From NCBI GenBank assembly GCA_036732025.1, contig DAINDE010000011.1, forward strand, positions 20,805 through 84,804: a stretch of DNA of 64,000 nt. Reading direction: 5' to 3'. A model generated the notes under the pieces. It made no database searches. It was not told the DNA's origin and saw nothing but the letters and a program-made list of their open reading frames with translations. The stretch is from SSSZ01 sp036732025. Lineage in GTDB: Bacteria; Pseudomonadota; Gammaproteobacteria; Burkholderiales; Rhodocyclaceae. Position 1 is the stretch's first letter. The number at the start of each line of letters is the position of its first letter. Made by a program: the position numbers and the translations under genes. Positions 49,948 through 57,747 of this stretch are shown piece after piece.

Positions 49948-50140
49948 GGTCGAGATGAGGGCAGGGCGGCCGGTCGGGCTCGATGACGGTTTGATTTTTC
50001 GGGCCTCAAGTGTAACCCGGATTGCCCATCGGGCGTTTCGCCGGCCGGCACCCGCGACGTCTCGCCATTTACAGCAGATTTGCCGGAATCCATAATCGAA
50101 CGATTGCCGGCTGCCGGCGCGATCATTGAAGGAGACAAGC

Positions 50141-51241
50141 ATGGCTGTGACCAGAACCAAGGCGGCGGGAGTGGCGACGGTGCGGGCGGCGCGGGGGCCG
50201 CGGCCGGTGGCGACCGGTGACATCGGGCCGGTGACCACCGCCCAGCGAGTCGAGGCCCACGCCATCCACGAAGCCGTCGATGCCGCCCAGGAAGCCCGCA
50301 TGGCGGCCATGCGCGACATCATCTCCGGCGCTGCGCCGGAAGAGGCGGCAGCCCTCCTCAAATCCCTGCTCAAGCAGCAGCGCATCGCCGCCGGCGCCCT
50401 GGCTTCCAACCCCGACGACGAGCTGGCACCGGACTGGCGGGATGGCGGCTACCCCTACAAGAACCTCATGCAGCGCCGCAACTACGAGCGGCAGAAATAC
50501 CGCCTGCAGGTCGAACTCTTGAAGCTCCAGGCCTGGGTCAAGGAGACCGGGCAGAAGATCGTCATCCTCTTCGAAGGGCGCGACGCCGCCGGCAAGGGCG
50601 GCACCATCAAGCGCTTCATGGAAAACCTCAACCCCCGGGGCGCCCGCGTCGTCGCCCTGGAAAAGCCCACCGAAAACGAGCGCGGGCAGTGGTACTTCCA
50701 GCGCTACGTGCAGCACCTGCCCACCAACGGCGAGATCGTGCTCTTCGACCGCTCCTGGTACAACCGGGCCGGCGTCGAGCGGGTCATGGGCTTTTGCAGC
50801 GAGCAGGAATACGTCGAGTTCATGCGCCAGGTGCCGGAATTCGAGCGCATGCTGGCGAGGAACGGCACCCACCTCATCAAGTTCTGGTTCTCGGTCAGCC
50901 GCGACGAGCAGCGTCGCCGCTTCAAGGAGCGCAAGGTGCACCCGCTGAAACAGTGGAAACTCTCCCCCATCGACATGGCTTCTCTCGACAAATGGGAGGA
51001 CTACACCAAGGCCAAGGAGGCGATGTTCTTCTATACCGACACCGCCGACGCGCCGTGGACGGTGATCAAGTCCGACTGCAAGAAGCGCGCGCGCCTCAAC
51101 GCCATGCGCTACATCCTCCACCGCATGCCCTACACGAGCAAGGACACCTCACGCATCGGCAACCTGGACCCGCTGATCGTCGGCCGGGCGCACGTCGTGT
51201 ATGAGCGGGGGGAAAGGCTGGGCGGGGCACCGATTCTCTGA
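50141..51241 (+). CDS. ppk2: polyphosphate kinase 2
   Basis: A 366-residue PPK2-family enzyme that transfers phosphate between polyphosphate and nucleotides. The Walker A is EGRDAAGKGGTIKRF, Walker B FDRSWYNRAGVERVMGF, lid RRRFKERKVHPLKQWKLSPID. An N-terminal extension of about 95 residues, Ala/Arg-rich at first, precedes the core. The ATG at 50141 follows AAGGAG. It lies near the pho locus, consistent with phosphate storage. Confidence 0.92.
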   Translation: MAVTRTKAAGVATVRAARGPRPVATGDIGPVTTAQRVEAHAIHEAVDAAQEARMAAMRDIISGAAPEEAAALLKSLLKQQRIAAGALASNPDDELAPDWRDGGYPYKNLMQRRNYERQKYRLQVELLKLQAWVKETGQKIVILFEGRDAAGKGGTIKRFMENLNPRGARVVALEKPTENERGQWYFQRYVQHLPTNGEIVLFDRSWYNRAGVERVMGFCSEQEYVEFMRQVPEFERMLARNGTHLIKFWFSVSRDEQRRRFKERKVHPLKQWKLSPIDMASLDKWEDYTKAKEAMFFYTDTADAPWTVIKSDCKKRARLNAMRYILHRMPYTSKDTSRIGNLDPLIVGRAHVVYERGERLGGAPIL

Positions 51242-51410
51242 CCCCTGGATGGACCTCCGGCCGGTGTCACCGTGGATGGCACAAACCCGCCGAAGCGAGT
51301 TTCAGAAGGACGACTCAGCCTAACGCTTCGTAGCGCGGCGCGCTTCTGGCGGGGGATTGGCCACGCGGAAAACGAGCCTGGCCCCTTTTCTTGCTTGAGC
51401 TGAAAAACAG

Positions 51411-52325
51411 TTACCTGCCGGCGAAATCTCTTCTGCCGCCAGATGGCCCAGACGGCAGCAGCGCCCCCACCAGCCGGCTCAACAACCACGCCGTCTGCCC
51501 GAACAGGTCGCGGTCCGGGTTGTATTCGGCGATCTCCACGGCCAGCAGGCCGGGGTGGGCGGCGAGGCGGGCGAGGGCGGGGAGGAGGTCGGCGGGGCCG
51601 AGGCCTTCGGGTTCGGGGCTGCCGACGCCGGGGGCGGCGCTGGGGTCGAGGGCGTCCAGGTCGAGGGTGACGCCGAAGCCACCGGGAGCGGCGGTGACGA
51701 TGGCCAGGGCGTCGTTCAGGGCCGCCGGGAAGCCCCGCTGCTCGATTTCTTCCTGGCCGATGACGCGCACGCCCAGGCGGGCGAGGAATTCGGCTTCTTC
51801 CGGCTCGTAGCTGCGGGCGCCGAAGACGACGGTATGGGCGGCATCCACCTGTTGGCCCTGAAGCCCCAGGTTGAGCAGCCGCTTGTCGCCCCGGCCCAGC
51901 AGGCAGGCCAGGGGCATGCCGTGGATGGCGCCGGAATAGGTGGATTCCGGCGTGTGGCTGTCCAAGTGGGCGTCGATCCAGAGGAGCCCGAGGGGCGTGC
52001 CGGCATGGCGGGCGACGCCGCTCCAGGTGCCGATGGCCACCGAGTGGTCGCCGCCGATGACCACGGGGAATTCGCCGGCGCCGAGGGCCTCCCCCACGGC
52101 CTCGGCGAGGCGCCGGCAGAGGTGGGCGATGCGTTCCGTTTCGCTGGTGCCCGGCACGTCGGGGGCGAAGAGGGTCTGGCCCCAGTCGATGCGCGGGTGG
52201 TGTTCCAGTTCGTGCCAGGCCTGGGAATGGTGGAAGGCGACGGGGCCGTCCTTGCAGCCGGGGTCCTGGGCGCCAACGCCGCTGGCGGCGCCGATGACGC
52301 GCAGGCGGCGGCTGCGGGCGGGCAG
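51411..52325 (-). CDS. arginase family protein, apparently with a non-canonical CTG start
   Basis: Ureohydrolase, about 304 residues; it would hydrolyse arginine to ornithine and urea. Manganese ligands are in VVIGGDHSVAIGTW, LLWIDAHLDSHTPE and VTLDLDALDP; HGMPLACLLG is also typical. The open frame extends upstream of the first ATG/GTG codons through RVIGAASGVGAQDPGCKDGP, which is conserved arginase sequence. The natural start should therefore be where the sequence now reads CTG (52325). Changing one base there would give ATG and at the same time a TGA stop for the thioesterase. Confidence 0.8.
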   Translation of the reverse strand: MPARSRRLRVIGAASGVGAQDPGCKDGPVAFHHSQAWHELEHHPRIDWGQTLFAPDVPGTSETERIAHLCRRLAEAVGEALGAGEFPVVIGGDHSVAIGTWSGVARHAGTPLGLLWIDAHLDSHTPESTYSGAIHGMPLACLLGRGDKRLLNLGLQGQQVDAAHTVVFGARSYEPEEAEFLARLGVRVIGQEEIEQRGFPAALNDALAIVTAAPGGFGVTLDLDALDPSAAPGVGSPEPEGLGPADLLPALARLAAHPGLLAVEIAEYNPDRDLFGQTAWLLSRLVGALLPSGPSGGRRDFAGR

Positions 52326-52816
52326 CAGCTCACCACGTAGGCGGCGGCGCCGGTGGCGACCAGTTGGCCGTGGTCGTCCTCCAGGGTCATCTGCACCGAG
52401 GCGATGCGCCCGCCCAGGCGGGTGACGCGGCCGCCGGCGACGAAGCGCTTGCCGGTGCCGGGGCGCAGGTAATCGACCCGCAGGTCGATGGTGCCCACCC
52501 GCCCCAGGCGGTGGCCGAGTTGCTCGGCGGCTTCGTCGCCGTGTTTTTCGGCGATGGCGGTGGCGATGGCCAGGGCGCCCACGGCATCCAGGGTGGCGGA
52601 GATCATGCCGCCGTGGAGGCGGCCGACGAGGGCGTTGCCCACCAGTTCGGGCCGCATGGCGAAGCTCATCCGGGTGTTCGCCGGGTCGAGGGAGTCGACC
52701 TTGAGGCCCAGGAATTGGTGGAAGTGGATGCGGGATTCGAAGACTTCCCGCAGCATCGTTTCCAGGCGTTGCTGTTCGGCGGGGGCGCGGCGGGGGGGCG
52801 GGCTGGCGGCGGTCAT
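52325..52816 (-). CDS. hotdog-fold thioesterase with lost stop codon
   Basis: PaaI/YiiD-type thioesterase of about 163 residues. The hotdog signature is PELVGNALVGRLHGGMISATLDAVGALA, followed by GRVGTIDLRVDYLRPG and GRVTRLGGRIASVQMTL. The homology ends at GAAAYVVS, where the frame has TGC instead of the expected TGA. As sequenced, translation would continue antiphase through the arginase gene to a stop at 51716 (366 residues), with a nonsense tail. The ATG at 52816 follows AAGGATC. Confidence 0.78.
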
Positions 52817-52916
52817 GATCCTTGGATTATGCGAGGCGGCGCGGCGCAGGGTCAATGGCGGGGCGGGGGAGCCTTGGGGTAGGATGCGGCCCATCACCTT
52901 TTCGCCGGAAACCGCC

Positions 52917-54245
52917 GTGAACGCTTCGCCTCCCACCCCGGAAACCTGCCGCGCCCAGGCCGCGGATCTGCTGGCCTTCATCGACGCCAGCCCCAGCCCC
53001 TGGCACGCCGTGGCCACTGCCGCCGCCCGCCTCGAGGCCGCCGGCTTCAGCCGCCTGGACGAGGGCGAGCGCTGGCAGCTCGCTCCTGGCGGGCGCCACT
53101 ACGTGGTGCGGGGCGGTTCCTCCCTCATCGCCTTCATCATCGGCGGCGGCGACCTCGCCACCACCGGCTGGCGGCTGGTGGGCGCCCATACCGATTCCCC
53201 CGGCCTGCGCCTCAAGCCCAAGGCGGCCCATTGCTGCGACGGGCTGCTGCGCCTGGGGGTCGAGGTCTACGGCGGCCCCATCCTCGCCACCTTCGCCGAC
53301 CGCGACCTGGCCCTGGCCGGCCGCGTGCACGTGCGCGGCCCCGGCGGCGTGGAGCCCCGCCTGCTGCGTTTCGCCGAACCCGTCGCCCGGTTGCCCAACC
53401 TGGCCATCCACATGAACCGGGAGGTGAACGAGCAGGGCCTGAAGTTCCACAAGCAGAACGAGCTGCCCCTGCTCCTCGGCATCGCCGGCTATCCGGACGA
53501 CGCCGACGGGCGCTTCCGCGGCCTGGTGGCGGAGCGCCTGGGGGTCGCCGCCGGCGACGTCCTCACCTGGGAACTCGCCGCCTACGACACCCAGCCCGGC
53601 GCCTTCTGGGGCGCCGGCCAGGAATTCATCGCCGACAGCCAGCTCGACAACCTGGGCTCCTGCCATGCCGCCCTCACCGCCCTGCTGGCGGCGGGGCAGC
53701 CCGCGGCCACCTGCGCCATGGCCCTCTTCGACCACGAGGAGGTGGGCAGCGAGAGCGCCGCCGGTGCCGGCGGCAGCTTCGTCCAGGACGTGCTCGCCCG
53801 CGTCGCCGGCAACCTGGGGGTGGACGAGGAAGGCCGCCGCTGCGCCCTGGCCCGGAGCTTCTTCGTCAGCGCCGACATGGCCCACGCCTGGCACCCCAAT
53901 TTCCCGGCCGCCTACGAGCCGGGGCACCGGGTCATGGTCAACGGCGGGCCGGTGATCAAGAGCAACGCCAACCAGCGCTACAGCACCGGCGCCGACACGG
54001 CCGCCCGTTTCCTTGCCCTGTGCGAGGCCGCCGGCGTGCCCTGCCAGCAATACGCCCACCGCACCGACCTGGGCTGCGGCAGCACCATCGGCCCCATCGT
54101 CGCCGCCCGCCTGGGGGTGCCCAGCGTGGACGTAGGTTCGCCCATGTGGGCCATGCACAGCCTGCGCGAGAGCGCCGGCGTCCTCGACCACGGCTACATG
54201 ATCGCCGCCCTGGGGGCGCTCTTCCTAGGGCCTGTTCTCATTTAG
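52917..54245 (+). CDS. apeB: M18 family aminopeptidase
   Basis: Zinc aminopeptidase of the M18 family (DNPEP/ApeB), about 442 residues. Seen are LLAFIDASPSPWHAV, the metal-ligand loops VGAHTDSPGLRLKP, IADSQLDNLGSC, LFDHEEVGSES, and the C-terminal TDLGCGSTIGPIVAARLG and MHSLRESAG. A GTG start at 52917 matches family N-termini; an in-frame ATG at 52884 is possible. The last codons (LGPVLI) come from the inserted repeat element; without it the protein would end LFLS. Confidence 0.9.
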   Translation: MNASPPTPETCRAQAADLLAFIDASPSPWHAVATAAARLEAAGFSRLDEGERWQLAPGGRHYVVRGGSSLIAFIIGGGDLATTGWRLVGAHTDSPGLRLKPKAAHCCDGLLRLGVEVYGGPILATFADRDLALAGRVHVRGPGGVEPRLLRFAEPVARLPNLAIHMNREVNEQGLKFHKQNELPLLLGIAGYPDDADGRFRGLVAERLGVAAGDVLTWELAAYDTQPGAFWGAGQEFIADSQLDNLGSCHAALTALLAAGQPAATCAMALFDHEEVGSESAAGAGGSFVQDVLARVAGNLGVDEEGRRCALARSFFVSADMAHAWHPNFPAAYEPGHRVMVNGGPVIKSNANQRYSTGADTAARFLALCEAAGVPCQQYAHRTDLGCGSTIGPIVAARLGVPSVDVGSPMWAMHSLRESAGVLDHGYMIAALGALFLGPVLI

Positions 54246-54496
54246 GTCGCGGATCACGTTGGGCCAGCCTGCGAGGGGATGCTAGGCGCGAGGCGCCGGG
54301 AATGGCCTTCCCATTTCCAAGCCGAGTAACGCCGCAGCCACCGCAGGCTGGTCCAACCCGAAGGGCGGGGGTGTGGCGGGGGGCATCGCCGCGTTGCCGT
54401 TCGTTTGTGCAGATCACTGCACCGCGCGACCGGCGCCTTGCGCTGCCTCCCCGCCACACCCCCGCGTGACCGCGACCTAAATGAGAACAGGCCCTA
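54226..54496. mobile_element. MITE-like element with 27-base perfect terminal inverted repeats
   Basis: A 271-base element. Arms 54226-54252 (TAGGGCCTGTTCTCATTTAG then GTCGCGG) and 54470-54496 are perfect inverted copies, including the flanking TA dinucleotides that look like a TA target duplication. Inside are nested inverted repeats (GGGCCAGCCTGCG at 54271-54283 against CGCAGGCTGGTCC near 54342-54354; GGGGGTGTGGCGGGG near 54368 against the complement near 54450-54464). No transposase frame. It sits between the convergent aminopeptidase and Crp/Fnr genes. Confidence 0.82.
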
Positions 54497-55219
54497 AGCT
54501 GAGGCGATGAGGCCGGCGAGGCCAGCCGCGTCGATGATGCGGGTGTGGCCCCGGCGCGGTTCCACGTAACCCCTGCCGGCCAGTTCCTGTATCAGGCGGG
54601 CCACCACTTCGCGGGTGGTGCCCAGGTGGTGGGCCATCTGCTGCTGGGTCATGGCCAGTTCGCCCTCTGCCGAGGCGTGCACCAGCAGGAGGTTGGCCAG
54701 GCGCTGGTTGAGCTTGTAGGCATGGACCGTCTCCAGTTCGTCCATGAGGCGGAAGACCAGGGTGGATAGGGAGCGCACCGTCAGGTCCCGCACCGCCGGC
54801 TCCTCGGCGAAGAGGCGACGGTAGACCGGCCCGGGGATGACGGAAACGGTGGTGTCCGCCACCGCCTCCACCCAGGCCGGGTAGCGGAGGTCGTTGAAGA
54901 GGCTGTTGAGGGCGAAGACGCAGGTTTCGCCGGGGTCGATGCAGTAGAGGGTGGCCTCGGTGCCGCTGGGGGCCAGGGCGAAGACCCGCAGCCGGCCGGC
55001 GACGACAAAATAGGCGCCGGAGATCGGCTGCCCCTTGTGCAGCACCGGCGTGCCCGCCGCCAGGCGGTGGTCGGACAGGCCCTGCCGCAGGCATTGGCGG
55101 CCTGCTTCCGAAAGGGCGTCGAAGGGCTTGAAGCTTTCCAGGGCGACCATGGCGGCGCGGGCTCCCGCAGGCATTCCGGGGACAGGCCGCCATTGTAGCG
55201 CCATGCCGGCAGAATTCAC
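54494..55219 (-). CDS. Crp/Fnr family transcriptional regulator
   Basis: A cNMP-binding-fold regulator, up to 241 residues. The beta-barrel domain (LAAGTPVLHKGQPISGAYFVVAGRLRVFAL, PGETCVFALNSLF) is followed by a dimer helix and a Crp-type HTH (MTQQQMAHHLGTTREVVARLIQEL). There is no Fnr N-terminal cysteine set. A GTG start overlapping the cytochrome stop (GTGA) is used; ATGs at 55204 and 55150 are alternatives. Its stop codon lies at the edge of the MITE-like element. Co-operonic with the peroxidase gene. Confidence 0.82.
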   Translation of the reverse strand: MNSAGMALQWRPVPGMPAGARAAMVALESFKPFDALSEAGRQCLRQGLSDHRLAAGTPVLHKGQPISGAYFVVAGRLRVFALAPSGTEATLYCIDPGETCVFALNSLFNDLRYPAWVEAVADTTVSVIPGPVYRRLFAEEPAVRDLTVRSLSTLVFRLMDELETVHAYKLNQRLANLLLVHASAEGELAMTQQQMAHHLGTTREVVARLIQELAGRGYVEPRRGHTRIIDAAGLAGLIASA

Positions 55220-56487
55220 CTCGCCTGTCCTGCGGCGGCGGCCAGGGTGTCGCTGCTCAGGGCTTCGAGGAAAGCGACGATGTCCTTGACGTCGCCCTCG
55301 GCCAGGGGCGACCGGTCGATGCGGCCAAGGCCCCGGTTGCCGTCCAGCCAGGCGACGAACTGCGCCGAGCGGCCAAGTTGTGCGCCGGCCATGATGCGTA
55401 CCGCCTCTTCCAGGCGGTCCACGCTGCCGTTGTGCAGCCAGGGGCCGGTCAGTGCCACGTTGCGCAGCGACGGCACGCGCCAGCTTCCCCGCCGTCCATC
55501 TTCCAGCAGCAGGCCGTAGCGGCGGTCGAAGGGGGTGGGGTTGGCGGGGAAAAGGCGGAAGGGGCTCTCTCCCCCCAGCAGGCTGGCGTCACTGAAGTTG
55601 GGCCCGCGGTGGCAGAGCACGCAGCCCACCGATTCGAACAGGGCCATGCCGCGCAACTGAGCGGGAGAGAGGGCGCTGGCGTCGCCCCGGACGAAGCGGT
55701 CGTAGGGCGTGTCGGCGGCTACCAGGGTGCGCTCGTAGGCGGCGATGGCCTGGGCGATGCGCTCGAAGGTGACGCGTCCGTCGCCGAAGGCGGCGGCGAA
55801 GGCGGTGCGGTAACCGGAGTCGGCGGCGAGGCGGCGCTCCGCCTCGGCGGGGGAGGGCAGGGCCATTTCGATGGGATTGAGGATCGGTCCGCCGGCCTGG
55901 GCCTCCAGGGAAGGCGCGCGGCCATCCCAGAAGAGGACGGACTGGAAGGCCGCATTCCACACCGTCGGCGTGTTGCGGCTGCCCGAACGGCCGCCGGCGC
56001 CCCGGGCCGTGGCGCGGCCGTCGGCGCCGGCCCGGGCGAACAGGTCGTGGCACGACGCACAGGCCAGGGTGCCGTCCCCGGACAGGCGCTTGTCGTTGAA
56101 CAGCCGGCGGCCCAGGGCCACCCGCGCCGGCGTCGTGGGGTTGTCGGCGGGGGCCGGAGCGACGGCCGGCAGGCTTTCCCAGACGTAGCGGCCGGGCCGG
56201 GGCGGCGCCGGATTGAGAAAGGGGGCCGCCTCGTCGCGCTCGCCGGCCACCGGCGCCGGCGGGGCATGGAGGAAATCCGGCTGGCGGGCGATCATGGCCG
56301 CCACCGCCAGCTTGGCGGCGAAGGCCAGGATGCCCAGGCCGAAGGCCCCGGAGAGCAGCCAGCGGCCGCCGGGCGCCAGGCCCGCGAAGGGACCGAGTTC
56401 CCGGTGCACCATGAGTAGCAACACCGTCAGCCCGACCAGGACGACGGCGACGCCTATCCGGAAAAGCTCGCTGAGCCCGGTTTCCAT
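55216..56487 (-). CDS. dihaem cytochrome c peroxidase/MauG family protein
   Basis: A 423-residue protein with two N-terminal membrane helices (about residues 8-30 and 40-62) and a periplasmic dihaem domain. Haem motifs are CASCHD (about residue 148) and CVLCHR (about 285). RNTPTVWNAAFQSVLFWDGRAPSLEAQA is a family hallmark. The double membrane anchor is longer than usual. Start ATG at 56487 after AGGAGG. The role (peroxide reduction or protein oxidation) is unresolved. Confidence 0.86.
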   Translation of the reverse strand: METGLSELFRIGVAVVLVGLTVLLLMVHRELGPFAGLAPGGRWLLSGAFGLGILAFAAKLAVAAMIARQPDFLHAPPAPVAGERDEAAPFLNPAPPRPGRYVWESLPAVAPAPADNPTTPARVALGRRLFNDKRLSGDGTLACASCHDLFARAGADGRATARGAGGRSGSRNTPTVWNAAFQSVLFWDGRAPSLEAQAGGPILNPIEMALPSPAEAERRLAADSGYRTAFAAAFGDGRVTFERIAQAIAAYERTLVAADTPYDRFVRGDASALSPAQLRGMALFESVGCVLCHRGPNFSDASLLGGESPFRLFPANPTPFDRRYGLLLEDGRRGSWRVPSLRNVALTGPWLHNGSVDRLEEAVRIMAGAQLGRSAQFVAWLDGNRGLGRIDRSPLAEGDVKDIVAFLEALSSDTLAAAAGQAR

Positions 56488-56513
56488 GGCGATCCTCCTT
56501 GTCCGTTCGGCGC

Positions 56514-56819
56514 TCAGGCGGCCTGGCGGCGGAAAAAGGTGTCGCCGGGGGTGGCCGTCGTCACCTCGGCGATACTGTCGAAAGGCAGCCCGACCCGGGC
56601 GTGGGCCCGGCGCACGGCCTCGGCGTCCGGCGCCATGTTGAGGCAAAAGGCCCGGCCGTCGGCGTAGCTGACGTGGGTGCGCAGGGGCACCACCCCTTCG
56701 GCGTAGCAGGCGGCCTCGTACTGCTCGAAGAAGGCCTCGAAGTCGGCGGGCGTCAGGCCGGGCGGGAAGGTGCCCCGGCTCTGGTCGTGGGTGTCGAGGA
56801 AGAAACGCATCGCTTGCAT
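56514..56819 (-). CDS. DUF4242-like small protein
   Basis: A 101-residue protein: MRFFLDTHDQSRGTFPPGLT, then FFEQYEAACYAEGVVPLRTHVSYADGRAFCLNMAPDAEAVRRAH. It resembles the DUF4242/SCO4226 nickel-binding ferredoxin-like fold. ATG at 56819 after AGGAG. It lies 26 bases upstream of the peroxidase gene, likely in one operon. Confidence 0.68.
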   Translation of the reverse strand: MQAMRFFLDTHDQSRGTFPPGLTPADFEAFFEQYEAACYAEGVVPLRTHVSYADGRAFCLNMAPDAEAVRRAHARVGLPFDSIAEVTTATPGDTFFRRQAA

Positions 56820-57014
56820 GGCAGCTCCTGGCTGGTTGGAAGTGCCTGCAGGGTAGCGGCCGCCGGCGGGGCGGGTCTGTAGCAATTGTTACATTGAGGC
56901 GTGCCGAGAAATGCCGAACGAATCGCCGGCCCGGCTGTCGATGCCTGTATCCCCGCAACACGTGTTTTCCCGGGCGACGCCTGCCGCGCCTGCCCATTTT
57001 TCCCGGAGATCGCC

Positions 57015-57488
57015 ATGAACACGCCCCCGCCCGTTCCCCCCGACATGCACACCCTCACCCCTTACCTGGTCTGCCGCGGCGCCGCCGACGCCATCGCCTT
57101 CTACGTGCGCGCCTTTGGCGCCGTCGAACTGGCGCGGCTGCCCGGACCCGACGGGCGCCTCATGCACGCCATGGTGCGCATCGGCGATTCGCCCCTGATG
57201 CTGGTGGACGAATATCCCGAGCAAGGCTGTGTCGGCCCCCAGGCCCTCAAGGGTTCCCCCGTGACGCTCCATCTTTACGTTCCCGACGTCGATGCCACCG
57301 TGGCCCGGGCCGTGGCCGCCGGCGCCCGGGTGACCATGCCGGTGGCGGACATGTTCTGGGGCGACCGCTACGGCCGGCTGGAAGATCCCTTCGGCCACCA
57401 GTGGTCGGTGGCCACCCATGTCCGCGACCTGTCGCCGGAAGAAATCATGGCCGCGGCCAAGGGGGGCTGCCCGGGGGGCGAAGGGTAG
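57015..57488 (+). CDS. VOC (glyoxalase/bleomycin-resistance fold) family protein
   Basis: A 157-residue VOC protein similar to PhnB-like members. Seen are LTPYLVCRGAADAIAFYVRAFGA, MHAMVRIGDSPLMLVDEYPEQG and VADMFWGDRYGRLEDPFGHQWSVATH. The ATG at 57015 follows CCGGAGATC. Substrate unknown. Divergent from the DUF4242 operon. Confidence 0.82.
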   Translation: MNTPPPVPPDMHTLTPYLVCRGAADAIAFYVRAFGAVELARLPGPDGRLMHAMVRIGDSPLMLVDEYPEQGCVGPQALKGSPVTLHLYVPDVDATVARAVAAGARVTMPVADMFWGDRYGRLEDPFGHQWSVATHVRDLSPEEIMAAAKGGCPGGEG

Positions 57489-57563
57489 GGGGCAACAGTC
57501 GCCCGCGGGGCGGCGCCTCCTGGCCTGACTGCAGCCTGATTTTCCCGGCAGGGGGACATTCCG

Positions 57564-57629
57564 CTCCGTTCGGGCGGAGCCTGTCGAAGCCCCGGCTGCA
57601 GCGGCCTTTGACGGATTCGGGGCGAACGG
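57564..57629. repeat. dispersed palindromic repeat, copy 4
   Basis: CTCCGTTCGGGCGGAGCCTG then TCGAAGC (57564-57590), followed by the more degraded inverted half TTTGACGGATTCGGGGCGAA (57607-57626). Same family as 6523-6584. It lies in the 259-base gap before the large KAP gene, which holds no gene. Confidence 0.6.
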
Positions 57630-57747
57630 CAATACCTGGCGCCGGGTGGATGATTTCTCGGCGCCGGGCGCCTCTGCACGGCAAAGCTTGAAATTCGCCG
57701 GGCGGCAGGCCATGCTGGCTACATAGGGCGGCGCAGGCGGAGGGGCT

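Noticed and set aside
49948..50409. N-terminal extension of the Ser/Thr kinase to 50409
   Set aside because: It would overlap ppk2 on the other strand and adds no kinase sequence; MVPETIGRYRI at 49947 is the normal kinase start.
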